Positions 10,278 to 22,829 are shown, numbered from the stretch's first letter. The stretch is 64,000 nucleotides of DNA from Gentiana macrophylla (GCA_026214975.1 CM047808.1:7677262-7741261); one strand, 5' to 3'. Program-made: numbers and translations. The notes: generated by a model from the sequence alone, not told the origin.

Positions 10278-11026
10278 ATCGGTGTTTTGTTGAATTTAAT
10301 TGAATTAATTTCGATTTTGTTACGTTTTTTTTTTATTTTTATTTTTATTATTTTTCGTTTTCAATAAAATTTACGTTGAATAAATTGAGGTTTTTTATTT
10401 TGCCGTGTTTCGATAACCGTTGGGTTAAGAATGTGCAAAAGTTTTTTACTCGATTTATGACACGTGAATTACATGTTTGTGTTATCTAATCGACCCTCAG
10501 GTGCTTTAATGTGATAAGGCTGCTTTGTGATGATTTTGTTTAGGATAATTAGGGTTTCGTGTTTTTCTGCTTTGTTTTCTGTGCAAATTCGATGATCGAA
10601 CGAGCATTCACGTAAGTGAACGCCCGTCCAGCACTTCTAACATCTGAGTAACGGCGCCTGGTTGGATGGACGTTCGTTCGTCGAAAGTTTCAACTATGTT
10701 CGGTTTGAAGGACCAGGCGAGCGTCTATACTTTACGAACGCCCGTCCGATCGGTTTTCAAGTCAAACGAGCGTTTGTTTGGATGAACGCTTCGTCGATGT
10801 TGCATTTTGAGGTGAACGCCCGTCGATCGATGGGGCGCTTGATCCAGGTTACGAATTTTTCTTGATTTAAATTTTAATGCTTTTATTTGATGTGGATTTT
10901 CATACGAGCTTCGTGGCTATCTTTTTACGTAGATGTCACGAAATTACATGTTTATACCTTTCCATCTATGAATCCATGTTAGATAATTGATCTATATTTT
11001 TTTATATACATGATTCATCTAGGCAT

Positions 11027-11582
11027 GTTATAGTTAATGTCGGTTCTCGTAGACTATAAATTGCTTTTATTTTTATGTAGTAGCTAATGTCGTTTCCGTA
11101 TGCTACACACCGTGATGATGAATCTTTTAAGCTTTGAGACTTATGTGCTTCCATGTTGTTTATGTAACTCATATGGGTAGCTACTGTCGGTTTTCCGTAT
11201 GCTACGTCCTTTTCCATATGAGTTATATCTATTTAGAATAGCTAACTGTTGGTTTTCCATAATGCTATCACCTTTGATGAGTCTTAAAGTGCGTCTACAC
11301 TGCATGTAATGAACAGCACTGTCGTTTATCGTAACCTGTCATTATTTGGTAGACGTTATTATATACATGTCATGTTGCAAACGAGTGGCTAGTTTTCTTT
11401 CTTTTATTTTCTTTTATTTTTGCATATCACTTAGATGCATATCATTTAGTTGCATGTCATCTAGTTGCATTGTTTCTCTATTTTCTTTTATTTTTCTTGA
11501 GTGTAGTTAATCGTCGGTTTCGTAATACTACCTCGTTTTTTTTTTCCATGATGGTTCTTGTTGGTTTTCCATATGCCATCAT
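11027..11582 (+). other. Seven-hairpin array, unit 3
   Basis: Outer stems H2-H4 and H7 are intact. H1 ends in actataaa instead of actataac. The H6 inner part reads taatcgtcggtttcg, which weakens the inner CGG/CCG stem. All changes fall at CTG sites of unit 2. Confidence 0.6.
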
Positions 11583-12620
11583 TATTTTATTATTGCATAT
11601 CATGTAGATCGCATCGTAATATATTTTCATATTGTGCACCTAGCCTCTTGTTTTGTAATATTCCATGTATATGTTCCATCTCTATATGAGCTTAATCTGA
11701 AAAATCTTTTCGACTTCTTTTCCATGTATAATCCTCTATCATTACTAGTTGGAGTTTGATGTTTTTCTGTTTGCACATGTGGTCTATATTATTCTACAAG
11801 CTTACGTGGCTTTATTCTTAGATGTCTGAGTTTAAGTGTTGATCTTTCCATCCGAGCTATTATTTCTTTTTGTGCTTATATCAAACTTCCATATTTAGGC
11901 GCTTAGATGTTCTGTACTTTCCTGTTTGATTTTTCCATCGATGCGATTCTATTTTGTGCTCTGTGTGTTCTATTCCCCCTTGTCCCGAGATATTTCCTTG
12001 TTTGTCAAGTGTGCGGGATCTTTGCGATAGCAATTATGCGCTTTTAGATGAAGCCGATTTTCCGGTGGATGGTCCACGATCATCGCTTTCGTCGAGCATT
12101 TACGGATCGACTCGCTACCACTTCCGGACTTGCCACGAACGACAATCAGGTGAGTTCTTTCTTTTTTTTTATTTCGCACAACATGAGGACATGTTGTAAT
12201 TTAAGTGTGGGGAGGAATAGCTTATGTGATATCTACATTCATTTGCCATACTTTTATATTTCTATGAAAAGTGCTAGATTTTAAAATTTTTGTTTTGTCC
12301 CAAGTAAGAATTGCATGTCTTTATTTGAGTTCTTATATCATTTTTGCGTTATTTTGCATATTTAGTAAATTTAGTTGTTTCACCCAACACTACTTTTTCA
12401 CATGCCATAGTAAATGATGAGCTATAATTTAAAGCTATGCCCATTTGATTAGAGATTTTTTGATGATTATCGCATGATTCTTTGCTTCCATACTAATTTT
12501 GAAAATTTTAATAGTTTGTATTTAGAATTAAAGTATGACATACTGTGAATATCTGAAGGTTTGAATGTGATAGAGGGATATAATTTAAGGTTTGCATACC
12601 AATCTAAGATGAATAATATG

Positions 12621-12623
<3 letters not shown>

Positions 12624-12713
<90 letters not shown>
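12624..12713 (+). repeat. AT microsatellite, unit 3
   Basis: Expanded to about 90 bp, the longest of the four. Confidence 0.9.
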
Positions 12714-12715
<2 letters not shown>

Positions 12716-13262
12716 TGTCGGAAGTAGTGCCAATGATTTGAGTGCGGTAGGGCATTATCACTAAATTTCTATACCTTTATGAGGTTCAATAGCTCCGATC
12801 ACTGATGATAGTAGTCCAGCTAGGGTGTTATCCCGAAACATCCTATTGCTGGGAATGAGGGCATATATGCTATATATGTGGAATTGATTGAACTATAAAG
12901 AAAATTAGTGAATGGCAATGTGGAAAGATGGTTGGAAACCTTAGTTATCTGCTAACTATCCCCAGTATAAACTGAATGATATCTTGTAGGGACTATCCTC
13001 TAAGTATGTCGGAAATATTTTAAATGCTTCCTATTATCTTTTCGGAATGTGTATGTTTTTGTGAGGTGCATGTTATAATCATTTTAATATTTCTAATTTA
13101 AATGGGATGTTGGCTAGTTTTGTTTGAATCAATTTCAAGTGTGGATTTAGTGGAAGTTTACTATGGCTATGCACACACGCACTTGGGTGAACCTCTAAAC
13201 TACTTGAATATGTTTTATATTTGCTAAGATGTTTATTTGTCTCGAGTGATGATTATGTTTTG

Positions 13263-13298
13263 TTTTGCTCGGGACGAGCAAAAAGCTAAGTGTGGGGG
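13263..13298 (+). other. Terminal hairpin and polypurine tract, unit 3
   Basis: Stem at 13263-13271 and 13275-13283; tract 13288-13298 directly before LTR 4. Confidence 0.75.
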
Positions 13299-15060
13299 TG
13301 TTGTTCAGGGTCAAATTGTAGTGTTTTTAAGGATATATTTTACATCAATTTCCCCCGTATATGGATGTTTTTCATAGAAATCGAGCTTATAATCGATTAA
13401 TTGAGTAAATAGTGTTTTTAATAGGTTAATTGCAAAACGTAATGATTTATGTGGTTAAATGATGATTTTATGTTATTTTGGAAATACGTTACGCTTTGGT
13501 ATGTTTTCCTATTGTTGTAGATACTCATTGATGATGGAAGAGAGGATTTTAGAGAGCCAAATTCGTGGTTGGAAAGGATCAATCAGATTTATGGAAGGAT
13601 AAAAGATATAAGGAAAGAAATCAAGCAAGATAAATGTCGGAAAATCAGGATTCTGGGTAGTGACGACCTTGCAACGCAGTTCTTGATATTATAACAACCG
13701 ATTTGACTCTGGACCTCAAGAGAAGAGTTGTAGGGCTTGAAGAGAGGATTCTACAGGATTTTGAATCACTCCATTCCGACTTACGAGGCCCGAGATATGA
13801 GCGTTACAAGTTTGGATGCTGTTGCTGAAAATAGTGGACGGGCGTCCGGCCGCGGTTACTGTAGCAGCCGACTCAAAATTCTATAAAAACAGCAGCAGCC
13901 CCAACCCTAATTATCATTAGAACGCAGCAGCCTCTTCTCAAAACCCTAAAGTCGAGCTGAGAGCAGCCCGGCCGGCCAAGCTCCTAGCTTGGTCGGCCGG
14001 TGGTTAGATTAGGTGTTCCTTTTTCTTTTTCGTTTATCTCCTTCTTCTTGCTCGAGTGTTGAGCAGCCATGGATGGAGCTTTGAAGCTTCTTTTTGCAGC
14101 AGCACACCTTATTTCTTTTTAATGGATGTTTTGTAAGTCTTTAATTATAATTGTTTCTTTTCTGTGTTTATTTGTATCGTGCAATTTTATATCGAAAGAT
14201 GATTGTATGATTTGATGCTAACGTATGACGGAAGTCGGTGTAGTTTAGATCACCGTAGGAAATTTTGGATTTTTAATCTATACATAACGGAAGTTCGTAG
14301 GTTAAATTTCTAGGTTTACGAGAGAACCACAATTTGATTAATTCGTTGCAAGATTTTCCTAGATTTGAATTGAGGGATATCACCGTTACCGGAAAGATGA
14401 GATTTTTCATGTATTTGTTTCATTACGTTATTCTTGTTCTCTTTCATGTTTCGAGATGCTATATGTTAATCGAATTTAGATAACGGAAGTTAATAGATTC
14501 ATTAGATTGCCGTGAGAGAGATTAACAATTATTATTCCAACAAACGGAAGTTGAGGGATAATGTTGTTAGATTAGGATTCAATCCATATCTTTGATTCGT
14601 ATCGATATTAGTTAAGACCGGAAGGTAAACTAATTAATGGCGTGATAAATCGGAAGAGGAAACGCTTCATTAGAAAAGATAATAATCCAAGATAACTTGT
14701 GAATGAATGTGTGTGAATCTTATTTCCTTCGGTGGGGTGATGGTTGTTGGAAATTGGTTGATCATGGTTTGTTTATGGTTGGTCAGTTGATAGTTAGTTT
14801 TACTGTTTTTGTAGATGTAGTTTTATTTATTTTGTCCGCAACTATATTTCCTGGCTTTGGATTAACAATCCTCCGTCCAGTTATTTTTCCGTTCTAGTTT
14901 AGGTTTAGATTCAATAGCCCTTTTCCCTGAGGATCGATACCCGTACTTATCCAACTTTACTAGCAACTACCCGGTATTCGGCCGGTTAGGAGGTAGTTTT
15001 GCATGGTAGTATAGGTTTTATAAATTTTCTTTTGTTTTAATGATGCAAAATCCTCCAACA
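13299..15060 (+). repeat. LTR 4 of tandem array (complete)
   Basis: A 1762 bp LTR, TGTTG at 13299 to CAACA at 15056-15060. It has lost about 21 bp in U3, so only one GGACGGGCGTCC palindrome remains. The deletion lies between the two palindromes, as expected for recombination between direct repeats. TATA box at 13882-13889; R hairpin at 13968-14000. Confidence 0.88.
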
Positions 15061-15065
15061 AAAAG

Positions 15066-15083
15066 TGGCGCCGTTGCCGGGGA
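15066..15083 (+). other. Primer binding site, unit 4
   Basis: The intact 18-mer, 5 bp after LTR 4. Confidence 0.8.
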
Positions 15084-15844
15084 ATCGGTGTTTTGTTGAA
15101 TTTAATTGAATTAATTTCTCGATTTTGTTACGTTTTTTTTTTTATTTTTATTTTTATTATTTTTCGTTTTCAATAAAATTTACGTTGAATAAATTGAGGT
15201 TTTTATTTTGCCGTGTTCGATAACCGTTGGGTTAAGAATGTGCAAAAGTTTTTTACTCGATTTATGACACGTGAATTACATGTTTGTGTTATCTAATCGA
15301 CCTCTCGTGCTTTAATGTGATAATTTCTTTGTGATGATTTTGTTTAGGATAATTAGGGTTTCGTGTTTTTCTGCTCGTTTTACGTTGCAAATTCGATGAT
15401 TGAACGAGCGTTCACGTAAGTGAACGCCCGTCCAAGACCTACCTAACATGCAGGTAACCGAGCGTCTGGTTGGATGGACGTTCGTTCGTCCAGAAAGTTT
15501 CAACTATGTTCTGGTTTGAAGGACCAGACGAGCGTCTATACTTTCTGAACGCCCGTCCGATCGGTTTTCAAGTCAAACGAGCGTTTGTTTGGATGAACGC
15601 TCGTCCAGTGTTGCATTTTGAGGTGAACGCCCGTCTGATCGAAGGACGCCTTGATCCTGTGTTCGAATTTTTCTTGATTTAAATTTTAATGCTTTTATTT
15701 GATGTGGATTTTTCATACGAGCTTCTGTGGCTATCTCTTTTTACGTAGATGTCCTGAAATTACATGTTTATACCTTTCCATCTATGAATCCATGTTAGAT
15801 AATTGATCTATATTTTTTTTTATATACATGATTCATCTAGGCAT

Positions 15845-16400
15845 GTTATAGTTAATGTCGGTTCTCGTAGACTATAACTGTTTTTATTTTTATGTAGTAG
15901 CTAATGTCGTTTCCGTATGCTACACACCGCTGTGATGAATCTTTTAAGCTTTGAGACTTATGTGCTTCCATGTTGTTTATGTAACTCATATGGGTAGCTA
16001 TTGTCGGTTTTCCGTATGCTACGTCCTTTTCCATATGAGTTATATCTATTTAGAATAGCTAACTGTTGGTTTTCCATAATGCTATCACCTTTGATGAGTC
16101 TTAAAGTGCGTCTACACTGCATGTAATGAACAGCACTGTCGTTTATCGTAACCTGTCATTATTTGGTAGACGTTATTATATACATGTCATGTTGCAAACG
16201 AGTGGGCTAGTTTTCTTTATTTTATTTTCTTTTATTTTTGCATATCACTTAGATGCATATCATTTAGTTGCATGTCATCTAGTTGCATTGTTTCTCTATT
16301 TTCTTTTATTTTTCTTGAGTGTAGTTAACTGTCGGTTTCCGTAATACTACCTCGGTTTTTTTTCCATGATGGTTACTGTTGGTTTTCCATATGCCATCAT
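15845..16400 (+). other. Seven-hairpin array, unit 4
   Basis: All seven outer stems are intact, including the 12-bp stem around H3. The H3 inner part differs by one base from unit 2 (tattgtcgg versus tactgtcgg). Confidence 0.62.
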
Positions 16401-17444
16401 TATTTTATTATTGCATATCATGTAGACTGCATCGTAATATATTTTCATATTGTGCACCTAGCCCTCTTTGTTTTGTAATATTCCATGTATATGTTCCATC
16501 TCTATATGAGCTTAATCTAAAAAATCTTTCGACTTCTTTTCCATGTATAATCCTCTATCATTACTAGTTGGAGTTTGATGTTTCGTTTGCACATGGGTCT
16601 ATATTATTCTACAAGCTTCGTGGCTTTATTCTTAGATGTCCGGAGTTTAAGTGTTGATCTTTCCATCGAGCTATTATTTCTTTTGTGCTTATATCAAACT
16701 TCCATATTTAGACGCTTAGATGTTCTCGTACTTTCCTGTTTGATTTTTCCATCGATGCGATTCTATTTTGTGCTCTGTGTGTTCTATTCCCCTTGTCCCG
16801 AGATATTTCCTAGTTTGTCAAGTGTGCGGGATCTTTGCGATAGCAATTATGCGCTTTTAGATGAAGCCGAGTTTTCGGTGGATGGTCCACGATCTCATCG
16901 CTTTTCGTCGAGCATTTTCGGATCTGACTCGCTACCACTTCCAGACTTGCCACTTTCGAACGACAATCAGCTGAGTTCTTTCTTTCTTTTTATTTCTGCA
17001 CAACATGAGGACATGTTGTAATTTAAGTGTGGGGGAGGGGAATAGCTTATGTGATATCTACATTCATTTGCCATACTTTTATATTTCTATGAAAAGTGCT
17101 AGATTTTAAAATTTTTGTTTTGTCCCAAGTAAGCATTGCATGTCTTTATTTGAGTTCTTATATCATTTTGCGTTATTTTGCATATTTAGTAAATTTAGTT
17201 GTTTCACCCAACACTACTTTTCACATGCCATAGTAAATGATTGAGCTATAATTTAAAACTATGCCCATTTGATTAGAGATTTTTGATGATTATCGCATGA
17301 TTCTTTGCTTCCATACTAATTTTGAAAATTTTAATAGTTTGTATTTAGAATTAAAGTATGACATACTGTGAATATCTGAAGGTTTGAATGTGATAGGAGG
17401 GATATAATTTAAGGTTTGCATACCAATCTAAGATGAATAATATG

Positions 17445-17447
<3 letters not shown>

Positions 17448-17477
<30 letters not shown>
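17448..17477 (+). repeat. AT microsatellite, unit 4
   Basis: About 30 bp at the same locus. Confidence 0.9.
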
Positions 17478-17479
<2 letters not shown>

Positions 17480-18030
17480 TGTCGGAAGTAGCTGCCAATG
17501 ATTTGAGTGCGGTAGGGCATTATCACGAAATGTCCTATACCACTATGAGGTTCAATAGCTCCCGACTGCCTGATGATAGTAGTCCAGCTAGGGTGTTATC
17601 CCGAAACATCCTATTGCTGGGAATGAGGGCATATATGCTATATATGTTGAATTGATTGAACTATAAAGAAAATTAGTGAATGGCAATGTGGAAAGATGGT
17701 TGGAAACCTTAGTTATCTGCTAACTATCCCCAGTATAAACTGAATGATATCTTGTAGGGACTATCCTCTAAGTATGTCGGAAATATTTTAAATGCTTCCT
17801 ATTATCTTTTCGGAATGTGTATGTTTTTGTGAGGTGCATGTTATAATCATTTTAATATTTCTAATTTAAATGGGATGTTGGCTAGTTTTGTTTGAATCAA
17901 TTTCAAGTGTGGATTTAGTGGAAGTTTACTATGGCTATGCACACACGCACTTGGGTGAACCTCTAAACTACTTGAATATGTTTTATATTTGCTAAGATGT
18001 TTATTTGTCTCGAGTGATGATTATGTTTTG

Positions 18031-18066
18031 TTTTGCTCGGGACGAGCAAAAAGCTAAGTGTGGGGG
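18031..18066 (+). other. Terminal hairpin and polypurine tract, unit 4
   Basis: Stem at 18031-18039 and 18043-18051; tract 18056-18066 directly before LTR 5. Confidence 0.75.
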
Positions 18067-19873
18067 TGTTGTTCAGGGTCAAATTGTAGTGTTTTTAAGG
18101 ATATATTTTACATCAATTTCCCTCGTATATGGATGTTTTTCATAGAAATCGAGCTTATAATCGATTAATTGAGTAAATAGTGTTTTTAATAGGTTAATTG
18201 CAAAACGTAATGATTTATGTGCTTAAATGATGATTTTATGTTATTTTGGAAATACGTTACGCTTTGGTATGTTTTCCTATTGTTGTAGATACTCATTGAT
18301 GATGGAAGAGAGGATTTTAGAGAGCCAAATTCGTGGTTGGAAAGGATCAATCAGATTTATGGAAGGATAAAAGATATAAGGAAAGAAATCAAGCAAGATA
18401 AATGTCGGAAAATCAGGATTCCGGGTAGTGACGACCTTGCAACGCAGTTCTTGATATGATAAAAACCTATTTGACTCTGGACCTCAAGAGAAGAGTTGTA
18501 GGGCTTGAAGAGAGGATTCTACAGGATTTTGAATCACTCCATTCCGACTTACGAGGCCCGAGATATGAGCGTTACAAGTTTGGATGCTGTTGCTGAAAAT
18601 AGTGGACGGGCGTCCGACATTATGGACGGGCGTCCGGCCGCGGTTACTGTAGCAGCCGAATCAAAATTCTATAAAAACAGCAGCAGCCCCAACCCTAATT
18701 ATCATTAGAACGCAGCAGCCTCTTCTCAAAACCCTAAAGTCGAAGCCGAGAGCAGCCCGCCGCCAAGCTCCTAGCTTGGTCGGCCGGTGGTTAGATTAGG
18801 TGTTCCTTTTTCTTTTTCTTTATCTCCTTCTTCTTGCTCGAGTGTTGAGCAGCCATGGATGGAGCTTTGAAGCTTCCTTTTGCAGCAGCACCTTATTTCT
18901 TTTAATGGATGTTTTGTAAGTCTTTAATTATAATTGTTTCTTTTCTGTGTTTATTTGTATCGTGCAATTTTATATCGAAAGATGATTGTATGATTTGATG
19001 CTAACGTATGACGGAAGTCGGTGTAGTTTAGATCACCGTAGGAAATTTTGGATTTTTAATCTATACATAACGGAAGTTCAGAGGTTAAATTTCTAGGTTT
19101 ACGAGAGAACCACAATTTGATTAATTCGTTTGCAAGATTTTCCTAGATTTGAATTGAGGATATCACCGTTACCGGAAAGATGAGATTTTTCATGTATTTG
19201 TTTCATTACGTTATTCTTGTTCTCTTTCATGTTTCGAGATGCTATATGTTAATCGAATTTAGATAACGGAAGTTAATAGATTCATTAGATTGCCGTGAGA
19301 GAGATTAACAATTATTATTCCAACAAACGGAAGTTGAGGGCTAATGTTGTTAGATTAGGATTCAATTCATATCTTTGATTCAGATCGATATTAGTTAAGA
19401 CCGGAAGGTAAACTAATTAATGGCGTGATAAATCGGAAGAGGAAACGCTTCATTAGAAAAGATAATAATCCAAGATAACTTGTGAATGAATGTGTGTGAA
19501 TCTTATTTCCTTCGGTGGGGTGATACTTGTTGGAAATTGGTTGATCATGGTTTGTTTATGGTTGGTCAGTTGATAGTTAGTTTTACTGTTTTTGTAGATG
19601 TAGTTTTATTTATTTTGTCCGCAACTATATTTCCTGGCTTTGGATTAACAATCCTCCGTCCAGTTATTTTTCCGTTCTAGTTTAGGTTTAGGTTTAAGTT
19701 AATAAAGAGGAATTAATGAAGTTAGATTCAATAGCCCTTTTCCCTGAGGATCGATACCCGTACTTATCCAACTTTACTAGCAACTACCCGGTATTCGGCC
19801 GGTTAGGAGGTAGTTTTGCATGGTAGTATAGGTTTTATAAATTTTCTTTTGTTTTAATGATGCAAAATCCTCC
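18067..19873 (+). repeat. LTR 5 of tandem array (3' end truncated)
   Basis: Starts with TGTTG at 18067. It keeps both U3 palindromes and the TATA box (18670-18677), but the R hairpin is damaged (cccgccgcc instead of cccggccggcc). It carries a ~36 bp insertion near 19687-19722 not present in the other LTRs. It stops at ...aatcctcc (19873), four bases short of the normal CAACA end, where it meets an inverted, diverged LTR. No primer binding site follows, so the array ends here. Confidence 0.85.
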
Positions 19874-21328
19874 GTACATACTGCAATCCAAAGCCAGGAA
19901 ATCATAAAAGCGTAAACTAAAGCTAAACTACGAACTATAAAAGAAATAAACTAAACTAAAGATACATGGGATCAAACAGTGCACAAACCAAGTGATTTCA
20001 ATCCTAGTTCATCTCATGATTTTAATTCAAATTGTGGTTTCACCTTTACACGAGACACAAATTCCTAATTCCTTGGTGAATCCGTTTCTCAAGCTATGAA
20101 TCCCTAATTCCTTAGTGAATTCAATTATCGATCTCTCCTCTTCCGAATGTTGAGAACGATTTTCCATACAAAACTAAGGTGTAGATTCAGGTTAACTCTC
20201 GTATTTTAGAATCTAGCAACCTAGATAATTAATCAATTAATTTGTCATCATTAATGATTAAAAATCCTATATTTCTATGGTGATCTAGCGTTACGCAACT
20301 CCCGTATGTTGTAAACATATCAATAGCAAACTGATCTCTCGATCTAATTCACATCATAGCATCAAAAACATAGAACGATACAAAATAAATTAAAGCTCAT
20401 GAAAACGAACAAGGAATTGAATAAATTAAAGAAATAAACTCACGTAGTTTGGTACATGATTGAATCCATGAATCGAAAACGGAAGAAAAAACTACATCTA
20501 ATCTAACCCGGATCACCCGAGCACAAGGCTCGGGTGACCGGCCTTGAAAGCTTCAAAGCTGCCGCTGTTGTCAATAATGCGGCTGTATCAATTGTTGAAT
20601 TATTATTCATTAGGGTTTAATGCATGCGCATATATATAGGAGTAGTATGTCGGCTGAATAATCAGGAATATATGCGGCTGAAATATTCCTTTTTCAATTA
20701 GGATTGTATGTCGGCTGGAATTAATTGGTAATATTATGAATTATGGGATAATGCATGCGGTCGAGACTTTAAGTCGGTGGTGCATGATATCCTTGGACGG
20801 AGGTGAACGCTCGCTTATGCCGTTGAACTCTCTCAGATTGCTTCGCCTCCTGGACGCTCGTTTGAATGCTGCACGCTAGTTTGAAGATGTTGAACTCAAA
20901 CTTCTAAAATTCATATCTTGAGTTGTAGACCTCCAAAAATTATGATCCGAATGTCATAAAAAATCTCTCGGAAAACTCTACAACTTTCATTAAGGACTCT
21001 TCTTCAGAAAACGCCTTTTTGATTAGCCCGTCGTTTTACGAGTATATTTCGGGATTTTCCACTCGAATTCATCTCTTTAAAATCATCCTTTCCATCAACA
21101 ATGTGTATCTACAAGAGGATCAAAACATACCAAAGCGTAACACAATCCTAAAATAATATAAAATCATGATTTAAACACATAAATCGCTACGTTTTGCAAT
21201 TTAACCTATTAGAAACACCATTTACTCAATTAATCGATTATAAGCTCGATTTCTATGAAAAACATCTATATATGGGGAAAATTGATGTAAAATATATCCT
21301 TATAAAACGTACAAAATCACCCTTAACA
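19874..21328 (-). repeat. Diverged LTR of the same family, inverted
   Basis: The reverse complement aligns with the array LTR in order: TGTTAAGGGTGATTTTG (ending 21328), then the segment matching 'catcaatttcccc..atggatgttttt' and 'gtttttaataggttaattgcaaaacgta', a GC-rich promoter and leader block (20500-20600), and the U5 part with 'cctggctttggatt' (19885-19900). Similarity is patchy in the middle, so this is an older or sister-family LTR. The abutting ends of LTR 5 and this LTR share cctcc, suggesting end joining at a short homology. Together with LTR 5 it forms a large imperfect inverted repeat. Confidence 0.75.
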
Positions 21329-21623
21329 GTTACCAAGGGCGTCATCACCCACGTAATTGCGGTTATCAAGAGAGCCAACGTCAGCCACGATCTGACTATT
21401 GAACTGCCCCGATAATCCATGAACGAGCAGATGGCCTCGCATCAGACGACGAGATCGCAAAAACAGGCCCAGAGTTGTTTCGAAGGCCGCTTGCTTTGAA
21501 AGCACGGTCCTTAGTGAACAATTCTCATCAGACGACGAGGTCGCAAAAACATTGTCCCTGAGTTCATTACTACAAGCTCGACATTTTCAAGAAAAATGAC
21601 CAAGACCTGGAGTAGGGGGCCAT
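21329..21623 (+). mobile_element. 3' internal remnant and PPT of a Tat-like element
   Basis: Ends in the purine tract agtagggggccat (21611-21623) directly before TGATGATAC, the same arrangement seen (reversed) at 43540-43552 in the Tat-lineage element. It contains two copies of a ~24 bp motif sharing tcagacgacgag and tcgcaaaaaca (near 21443 and 21528). No coding domain is recognised. Confidence 0.5.
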
Positions 21624-22250
21624 TGATGATACAAATAATATCGCCACCGTCTAGTCCCGGCAATAGCCTATGGTTCACCACGCCTGAGGCAGGTCCGCGA
21701 CCACATCGACGGCGACGCCAATGATATCCAGTAAAGGCCGTTGCCATCAACCCCACCTAGAGCATCGCCGGAGCTAGGGGGCCGGATCGAGGCCTTGGAC
21801 CAATGGCCCTCAAAGGGCCGTATAAGACTTGAGAAGAAACAGGGAGCAAAGGCAAGGAATAGTGTTGGCGGCCCTTGGGACCCCAAGGGATCGCCGCCCA
21901 GATATTATATCCACTTGCTGCTAGATACTTTACCCACTTGCGGTTAGATATTTAGCATTTGCTTAACTATTAAGTAAGATTAGTGACTAAGCTGCTTCGC
22001 AATAGCTGTCCTTTACTTAGCTCCTAAGTTTTCTCTTCCTATAAAAGGAAGTCTTGTGTAACCTAAATGAGACACTTTTTTTTTCCAAGACAAAAACAGG
22101 CCAAAGCTCTATGAAAATACAACTTCTCCTCCTCCTCCTATCATTGCCGCACATCTCCGGCTAGCATACACTTAATCACCCCCCAAATAAGCCAGATATC
22201 CACAGCACAAACACCACTAAAACAACCGTGATGATTTATGCATCACCAAC
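21624..22250 (+). repeat. Probable LTR of a Tat-like element (right end uncertain)
   Basis: Starts TGATG immediately after the purine tract. It contains a TATA box (tataaaagg, 22040-22048) and a short internal duplication around 'ccacttg...tagata' (21911-21955). No primer binding site was found, consistent with a 3' LTR. The right boundary was not resolved. Confidence 0.4.
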
Positions 22251-22829
22251 TCGTATCTTTAAATTTAGCATTTTTATCCTCTATCTTGCGTCATATTGCA
22301 ACAAACACCCTTTTTCGACTTTCACGTTAAATGAAACGGAAATTACGCGTTTGATATTCACTCGTCATCTACATTAGCTCCTCACCAATATACTTCAATG
22401 CTTCATAAACACGCCTCAAATTTCTCCTATCAATCAAGGATTACATTTTTACAAAGTAGGAAAAAGAGATGGGTTCACCACATGGAGCATAACCGCTCCC
22501 TTAAAGTTGTTTTCATTTCTGAAACTCTTCGTCGAGCTAAGGAGCTTAGTTTCGCTTGGATGTAATTCTTTGAGTGTTTTTTTTTCTGCTTTATGGACTA
22601 GAAAGATCGTATGTATTCTGTAAAACATTACCTCATGTACAGTTTTGATTATTAATAAAAATATCCGGTTTCGACAAAAAAATAGGAAAGAGGAAGGTAT
22701 TTTGATTCAGAGAACTATTATGTGTAGCAATTTGATGATGTTGTTGATTCATCACTTATATTTATAGATTGGGCTTGAAATGAGGTGAATCAACTTATAT
22801 AGTTATTTTTCAATTTTAGCTTTGTATTT
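22251..22829. other. Unassigned A/T-rich interval
   Basis: About 580 bp without a recognisable gene. A stretch near 22480-22680 has a short open frame ending in ttggatgtaat, then a T run and 'attaataaaaat', which could be the 3' end of a LINE or an old gene. There is not enough sequence to decide. Confidence 0.3.

Larger units (their letters stand above)
10256..13298 (+). mobile_element. Internal region 3 of the array (non-coding)
   Basis: Same layout as the other units, with the longest AT microsatellite (12624-12713, about 90 bp). Several CTG/CAG sites read as TCG, CG or CTTG here, which disturbs hairpins 1, 6 and 7 of the array. The first hairpin of the second pair has lost its 3' arm (aatttcta near 12763). 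Purine tract at 12203-12215. Confidence 0.82.
15061..18066 (+). mobile_element. Internal region 4 of the array (non-coding)
   Basis: Last full internal region. The palindrome block includes the 14-nt TGAACGAGCGTTCA at 15401-15414. The hairpin array (15845-16400) has all outer stems intact. A 148-codon ORF at 16575-17021 spans a stretch that is broken in other units by 1-nt indels. It matches no known domain and I do not treat it as a gene. Confidence 0.82.
1..19873 (+). mobile_element. Tandem array of a non-autonomous Athila-type LTR retrotransposon (LARD-like)
   Basis: The same ~4.8 kb sequence recurs in direct orientation: the 15-mer tatcaccgttaccgg or a near match begins at 1, 4796, 9575, 14378 and 19161, giving periods of 4795, 4779, 4803 and 4783 bp. 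Each period is one LTR (TGTTG...CAACA) plus one internal region that starts with a primer binding site and ends with a purine-rich tract. Neighbouring copies share a single LTR, so the order is LTR-internal-LTR-internal, five LTRs in all. No gag, protease, RT or integrase is recognisable in any internal region, so mobilisation would need proteins from another element. The tRNA-Asp-type primer site is the basis for the Athila-type (Ty3) assignment, which is an inference. The array continues left of the window. Confidence 0.9.

Noticed and set aside
12561..12764. ORF encoding (YI)n repeats
   Set aside because: Produced by translating an AT microsatellite; the same applies to 42501-42797.
16575..17021. 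148-codon ORF in unit 4
   Set aside because: Homologous stretches in other units are split by 1-nt indels; composition is low-complexity and hydrophobic; no recognisable family.
21511..21947. Overlapping ORFs of 68-81 codons in the Tat-like LTR region
   Set aside because: They overlap on opposite strands across an LTR boundary and promoter; no domain; more likely chance.
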